From assembly GCF_016650635.1 (NCBI RefSeq), contig NZ_JAEKFI010000001.1, forward strand, positions 744,001 to 808,000: a DNA stretch of 64,000 bases, in the 5' to 3' direction. The notes beneath the pieces were generated by a model. The model was not told the DNA's origin. It saw only the letters and a list, made by a program, of their open reading frames with translations, and did no database searches. Below, piece by piece: positions 60,524-64,000 of this stretch. Position 1 is the stretch's first letter. The number at the start of each line of letters is the position of its first letter. The translations under genes and the position numbers were made by a program. Source of the DNA: Pseudomonas sp. TH43. GTDB lineage: Bacteria; Pseudomonadota; Gammaproteobacteria; Pseudomonadales; Pseudomonadaceae.

Positions 60524-60925
60524 TCAAGGCTTTCTTTCTTTGTAGTTACACTCCGCCACTCTTGCGACGTTCTCGCTTTCATCATTGAGCAGCTTTTCAA
60601 GAATTTCAATAGGTGTTTTTCTATTTGCAGCTATTGCACCTCTCACAACAGAGCAGGGATCCAGGGAAAGTCGCTTGAACAATGCATGTGATAATTTTCG
60701 CTTGGATGCAACGAAACGTCGGACACTGACATCGAACGCACACAGCTCTTCAAGAATCTCCAGTGGCACTGTTTTATTGTGCGCTACCCATCTTCTATGC
60801 TCAGGAAATCTTTCAATTACTTCGCGCCATACTGAAAGAGGAGCTTCTTCCATTGCTGCTCGATCATAATCGATTTTGATTGCACTATCGCGCAACGCCA
60901 CAAATTCTTCAGCAGACGTAATCAT
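60524..60925 (-). CDS. Probable immunity protein of the full-length Rhs
   Basis: 133 residues; the ATG overlaps the rhs stop by four bases (60922-60925). The product is built of short helical repeats: AHNKTVPLEILEELCAFDVS, SKRKLSHALFKRLSLDP and AANRKTPIEILEKLLNDES, about 24 residues each. This resembles leucine-rich-repeat-variant or HEAT-like repeats seen in some immunity proteins. It should bind and block the tip in the cytoplasm. This is inferred from position and size. Confidence 0.8.
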   Translation of the reverse strand: MITSAEEFVALRDSAIKIDYDRAAMEEAPLSVWREVIERFPEHRRWVAHNKTVPLEILEELCAFDVSVRRFVASKRKLSHALFKRLSLDPCSVVRGAIAANRKTPIEILEKLLNDESENVARVAECNYKERKP

Positions 60926-63900
60926 TTTGCATCCTTACACTTCAAAGATTTAAAGTTTATATTTTTCCCTGTCTCACTCTTATGTTTGCTCATGTAGTCA
61001 CCGTAGGTATCAGCGTCAGCAATCCATACTCCTTTTTGGTCGTAGACCTTCCACGCACTTTCACCATGACCCGTTTTATCCTCCGACCACCATGTGTCGG
61101 TTTTAGTGTCGTGATGGTACTTCGCGTAACCAACGCCAGCCACGTTCCCCTCACAAACTCGATCATACCGATTAACTTCCCATTTTTTCCTGCACGGGCA
61201 TTTGGAGTTTTGATTTGGTTTATCAGACGTAGGTTTTCGCCCCGCACCATTTGGCGACTTCGTCAAACCAAGTGGATCGAGCCAGCTAAGAGGATTAGGC
61301 GCATAAGCATACAGATTCAAACCGCCCACGTAGCTAACTGGATCCTTACTAATAAACCGCCCAACCCCCGGATCATAGTACCGATGCCGGTTGTAATGCA
61401 GCCCCGTCTCATGATCGTGATACTGCCCCTGAAACCGTATCGGGTTCATCACACCATGCTGCCGCGCCCACTCCGAACGCTGCTCCGTCACCTGCCCCCA
61501 CGCCTTGTACTGCGCGGTCCACGCCATGTTGCCTTGTGAATCAGTCAGCTCTTGCGGGGTACCGAGGTGATCACATTGGTACCAGGCCAACGCATCAAAC
61601 GGTAATGCCGTGGCCTTGTGATTCCACAACGGGTCCTCATCCAGACTGTACTCACCGCTATAATCCGGCAGCCCAATCAGATCGATTGGCGCGTGCCGTA
61701 CAGCCTGTGCAACAGGGACAAAAGTCCCCGGTTCGAAGACGTAGTGAACCGTGCGACCCGGCTCGCCATCGCTCTGCGCCGGGCTGCTTTCCCAGGCGAG
61801 GTTGTCGCCATCCCAGCCGTACAAGGTAAAGCCGCAGCCAAGCTCCCGTTGTTTGCGTGCGTGCTCGTTTCTGTTCCAGAGGGAACCTGCTTCAGGCCGC
61901 TGTTTGTAGTGGGCACGGGAGTTTTTGTGCAGGCGTCGCCCCAGCGCGTCGTAGGCGAAATCCACGCTCAGGCGCGGGTCTTCGAAATTCACCAGTCGAT
62001 CAAACAGGTCCCAACGCAGATCGCTGCGTTGGCCGTTGTGCCAGCGCTGGATCTGGTTGCCGCGTTCGTCGTAGTCGTAATGCTTGCCAGCGTATTCGCG
62101 CAGCAGGTTATCAACGAGTTTGCTGCGTGGTGGGGTCAGGTCCAGTGGGCGGCGAATCTCTGTCGCTTTGTCGTCGAGCAGGTTGCCGGCCGGGTCGAAG
62201 GCGAAGGTTTCCACGCCTTGGCGTGTGGTGGCGCTGAGCAGTCGGCCGACGGGATCGTAGCGATAGGCGAGTGGGCCACGACGGCTGTCGTTGATGTCGG
62301 TGAGTTGGCCCGCGGCGTCGTAGGTGTATTCGCGTTTGAGCAGTGTGGGTTTGTCGTCGCTGCGGCCCAGCAGTTGCTCTTGCAAACGGCCGGCCGGATC
62401 CCAGCTCTGGGTTTGCAGCAGGTGGTTGCCTTGATGGCGGGCGACCTCGCGGTGCAGGTCGTCGCGCTCGTAACCGATCAGTTCGTGGTCGTCCAGGCGC
62501 AGACCGAGCAGGTGGCCGCTGCCGTAGGTCAGCCAACTGACGCGGTGGCCGTCGGGGCGCACGGTGGCAACACGCTGGTTGAGCACGTCGTACTCGTGCT
62601 GCCAGATGGCGACGGTGGGTTTTTCCAGTCCGAGGTAATGTTGGTGTTCACGCAGGAGATTGCCGGCCGGGTCGTGGAACCACTGCAGGCGGCTGTCGGC
62701 GTTGTCGGCCAGCACCATGTTGCCGTTGCCGTCGTAGGCGAAGGTCTCGCTTTGCGACTGGTCGCCCAGGGTCGCTCGACGCTCAGTCAAACGGCCCATT
62801 GGGTCGAAGCTCAACGAGATGACGCGTTGGCCATTGATCGATTGCGCGAGGCGTCCGGTCAGTGGGTCGTACTGATAACGCGTGCTGCGACCATCGAAGC
62901 CACGCTCTTCGAGCAGGCGTCCGACCGGGTCGTAGTGAAAGTGCGCGCGTTGCTCGTTTTCGTTTTCCAGTGCCGTTAGCCGTCCGAGACGGTCCCAGCG
63001 ATAGCGCAGGGTCTGCTCGGCGGCATCGACGCGTTCGGCGATCAAACCGGCCGCGCTATAGCTCCAGGTGGTGCAGCGATCAAGACCATCGACATGGGCC
63101 AACAAGCGACCTTCGGCGTCGCGCTCAAAGCGTTCTTCGGTCTTGTCCGGGTGCTTGATCAGCACCAGTTGCCCGGCCTTGTATTCGTATTCGGTGGCGT
63201 TGCCGGCGGCGTCGGTGAAGCAGATCATCTGCCCCAGCTCGTTGTATTCCCAGGCGCTGGTTTTGCCTGAGCAATCGACGTACTCGACCAGTTGCCCCGC
63301 GTCGTTGTAGTCGAGGGTCTTTTCGTTGCCGTTGGCATCCTTGATCGCGGTGGGCTGGCCGGACTTGTTGTAGGCGTATTCGGTTTTGTTGCCGAGCGGA
63401 TCGAGCGCTTCGACCAGGTTGCCCTGATCGTCATAGACACGCTGCCACTGACCACCCTCGGCATCGCGGATTTTGATCAGCAGATCCTGATCGTCGTAGG
63501 CGTAGTGCATCACGGTGTGATCGGCGCGGATGTGCTCGAGCAGGTTGCTGCGCTCGTCGTAGCTGTAGCGATCGGTGCTGCCGTCGGCATTGACGTGGCG
63601 CACGATGTTTTTCGCATCGTCGCGGAAGAACCATTCCGAACGTTCATCGGCGTAGCGAATGCGATAGGTGTAGCCAAGGATGTCGTAGTAGTGCCAGGTC
63701 TCGTTGCCGAGCGCATCGGTGACGTAGGTCAGACGGATGTTTTCGTCCCACTCCAGACGCGTGTCGAAGCTGCCGTCGTCCGCCCATTCGCGGATGGCTT
63801 TGGCCTTGGCGCCCGAGCCGTCCCACTGCAGATTCATGCCTCGGCCGGTGCGGTCGGTGTAACGGGTGATCAGGTGATGTTGGTACTGATACGACCAGAC

Positions 63901-64000
63901 TGCGCCGTTCTCGTCCTGCGCCTGAATCAGATCGCCATAGGCGTCGTACTGGTAGGCACAGAGTTGTCGCAGTGGAGCACCGTCAACGATTTGCCAGAGA
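60922..64000 (-). CDS. Rhs-family polymorphic toxin, 5' end outside window
   Basis: The frame is open to the end of the window, so the N-terminus (PAAR or other delivery domain) is not visible. More than 1,000 residues of YD-repeat shell are present (YSYDERSNLLEHIRADHTVM and many like it). The Rhs core end is RFISKDPVSYVGGLNLYAYA...DPLGL at about 61264, where self-cleavage occurs in the family. The last ~114 residues are a variable tip with CPCRKKW, KTGHGESAWKVYDQKGVWIA and DADTYGDYMSKHK. Similar HGxSAWKVY..DADxYG tips occur in other Rhs/Cdi proteins, probably nucleases, but the activity is not certain. It is delivered by type VI secretion in relatives. Confidence 0.92.
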   Translation of the reverse strand, partial: LWQIVDGAPLRQLCAYQYDAYGDLIQAQDENGAVWSYQYQHHLITRYTDRTGRGMNLQWDGSGAKAKAIREWADDGSFDTRLEWDENIRLTYVTDALGNETWHYYDILGYTYRIRYADERSEWFFRDDAKNIVRHVNADGSTDRYSYDERSNLLEHIRADHTVMHYAYDDQDLLIKIRDAEGGQWQRVYDDQGNLVEALDPLGNKTEYAYNKSGQPTAIKDANGNEKTLDYNDAGQLVEYVDCSGKTSAWEYNELGQMICFTDAAGNATEYEYKAGQLVLIKHPDKTEERFERDAEGRLLAHVDGLDRCTTWSYSAAGLIAERVDAAEQTLRYRWDRLGRLTALENENEQRAHFHYDPVGRLLEERGFDGRSTRYQYDPLTGRLAQSINGQRVISLSFDPMGRLTERRATLGDQSQSETFAYDGNGNMVLADNADSRLQWFHDPAGNLLREHQHYLGLEKPTVAIWQHEYDVLNQRVATVRPDGHRVSWLTYGSGHLLGLRLDDHELIGYERDDLHREVARHQGNHLLQTQSWDPAGRLQEQLLGRSDDKPTLLKREYTYDAAGQLTDINDSRRGPLAYRYDPVGRLLSATTRQGVETFAFDPAGNLLDDKATEIRRPLDLTPPRSKLVDNLLREYAGKHYDYDERGNQIQRWHNGQRSDLRWDLFDRLVNFEDPRLSVDFAYDALGRRLHKNSRAHYKQRPEAGSLWNRNEHARKQRELGCGFTLYGWDGDNLAWESSPAQSDGEPGRTVHYVFEPGTFVPVAQAVRHAPIDLIGLPDYSGEYSLDEDPLWNHKATALPFDALAWYQCDHLGTPQELTDSQGNMAWTAQYKAWGQVTEQRSEWARQHGVMNPIRFQGQYHDHETGLHYNRHRYYDPGVGRFISKDPVSYVGGLNLYAYAPNPLSWLDPLGLTKSPNGAGRKPTSDKPNQNSKCPCRKKWEVNRYDRVCEGNVAGVGYAKYHHDTKTDTWWSEDKTGHGESAWKVYDQKGVWIADADTYGDYMSKHKSETGKNINFKSLKCKDAK

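Noticed and set aside
61618..62979. 453-codon plus-strand frame inside the rhs gene
   Set aside because: It is antisense to the conserved YD-repeat core, and both strands of this GC-rich repeat stay open. No family match or start signal was found.

Overview
The window looks like chromosomal DNA of a Pseudomonas of the P. fluorescens group. The genes are GC-rich, closely packed and use Pseudomonas-style Shine-Dalgarno sites. The intergenic gaps are full of the REP palindromes typical of this group (cores reading GTAGGAGC..CTTGCTCGCGA or GGAGCTGCCGAAGGCTGCGATC). Several loci match well-known Pseudomonas arrangements: an orphan ccoN/ccoQ pair beside a sulfite-reductase paralog, a Pdt-like secretion/Ton operon, gapN and rlhA. 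No phage, plasmid, CRISPR or complete insertion sequence was seen.

Layout. 1-5.0 kb: the end of a HAD phosphatase, a secreted arylsulfatase and a fused MFS/spermidine-synthase-like membrane protein. 5.1-9.8 kb: a DUF3313-type lipoprotein, an eight-heme cytochrome with a TPR tail, and a membrane protein of unknown function. 10.1-14.3 kb: a DUF934 protein and a siroheme sulfite/nitrite reductase paralog, divergent from orphan cbb3 oxidase subunits CcoN and CcoQ. 14.3-15.3 kb: eight tandem copies of a 113-114 bp non-coding unit, bounded by two halves of a palindromic element. 15.3-18.3 kb: a small conserved protein, a racemase, an acetyltransferase and a LysR regulator. 18.5-27.5 kb: a nine-gene leftward operon with a Phd/transposase-domain fusion, a TpsB outer-membrane translocator, an ExbB fused to DUF2341/LamG domains, ExbD, a TonB-like protein, a porin, a coiled-coil protein, a YbjN-like protein and a parvulin isomerase. 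No TpsA substrate lies next to it, and a possible PHO box precedes it. 27.8-30.9 kb: a periplasmic redox operon (lipoprotein cytochrome c, Tat-exported flavoenzyme, Tat-exported PLP enzyme). 31.2-39.3 kb: gapN, a FUSC transporter, an acyltransferase with SGNH domain, an EamA transporter divergent from an AsnC-type regulator, a small lipoprotein and a mono-heme protein. 39.7-43.4 kb: a YccA-type protein, tRNA-Ser, and a small islet bracketed by two nearly identical terminators. 43.5-53.4 kb: metabolic and regulatory genes ending with rlhA and tRNA-Gln.

The last 10 kb is an accessory region. It starts with a pair of DUF6124 genes, one broken by a single stop codon. It ends in a leftward rhs locus whose 5' end lies outside the window. 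Behind the full rhs gene, with its own tip and immunity gene, lie two decayed immunity paralogs, two orphan immunity-like genes, an orphan rhs tip with a deaminase-type toxin and its own immunity gene, and rhs core debris. Short diverged repeats sit at the module boundaries. This is the usual footprint of repeated rhs tip displacement.

The least explained items are the 114-bp array, the TpsB/Ton operon without a substrate gene, and the Phd-transposase fusion that opens it. All database-level statements are from memory and were not checked here.
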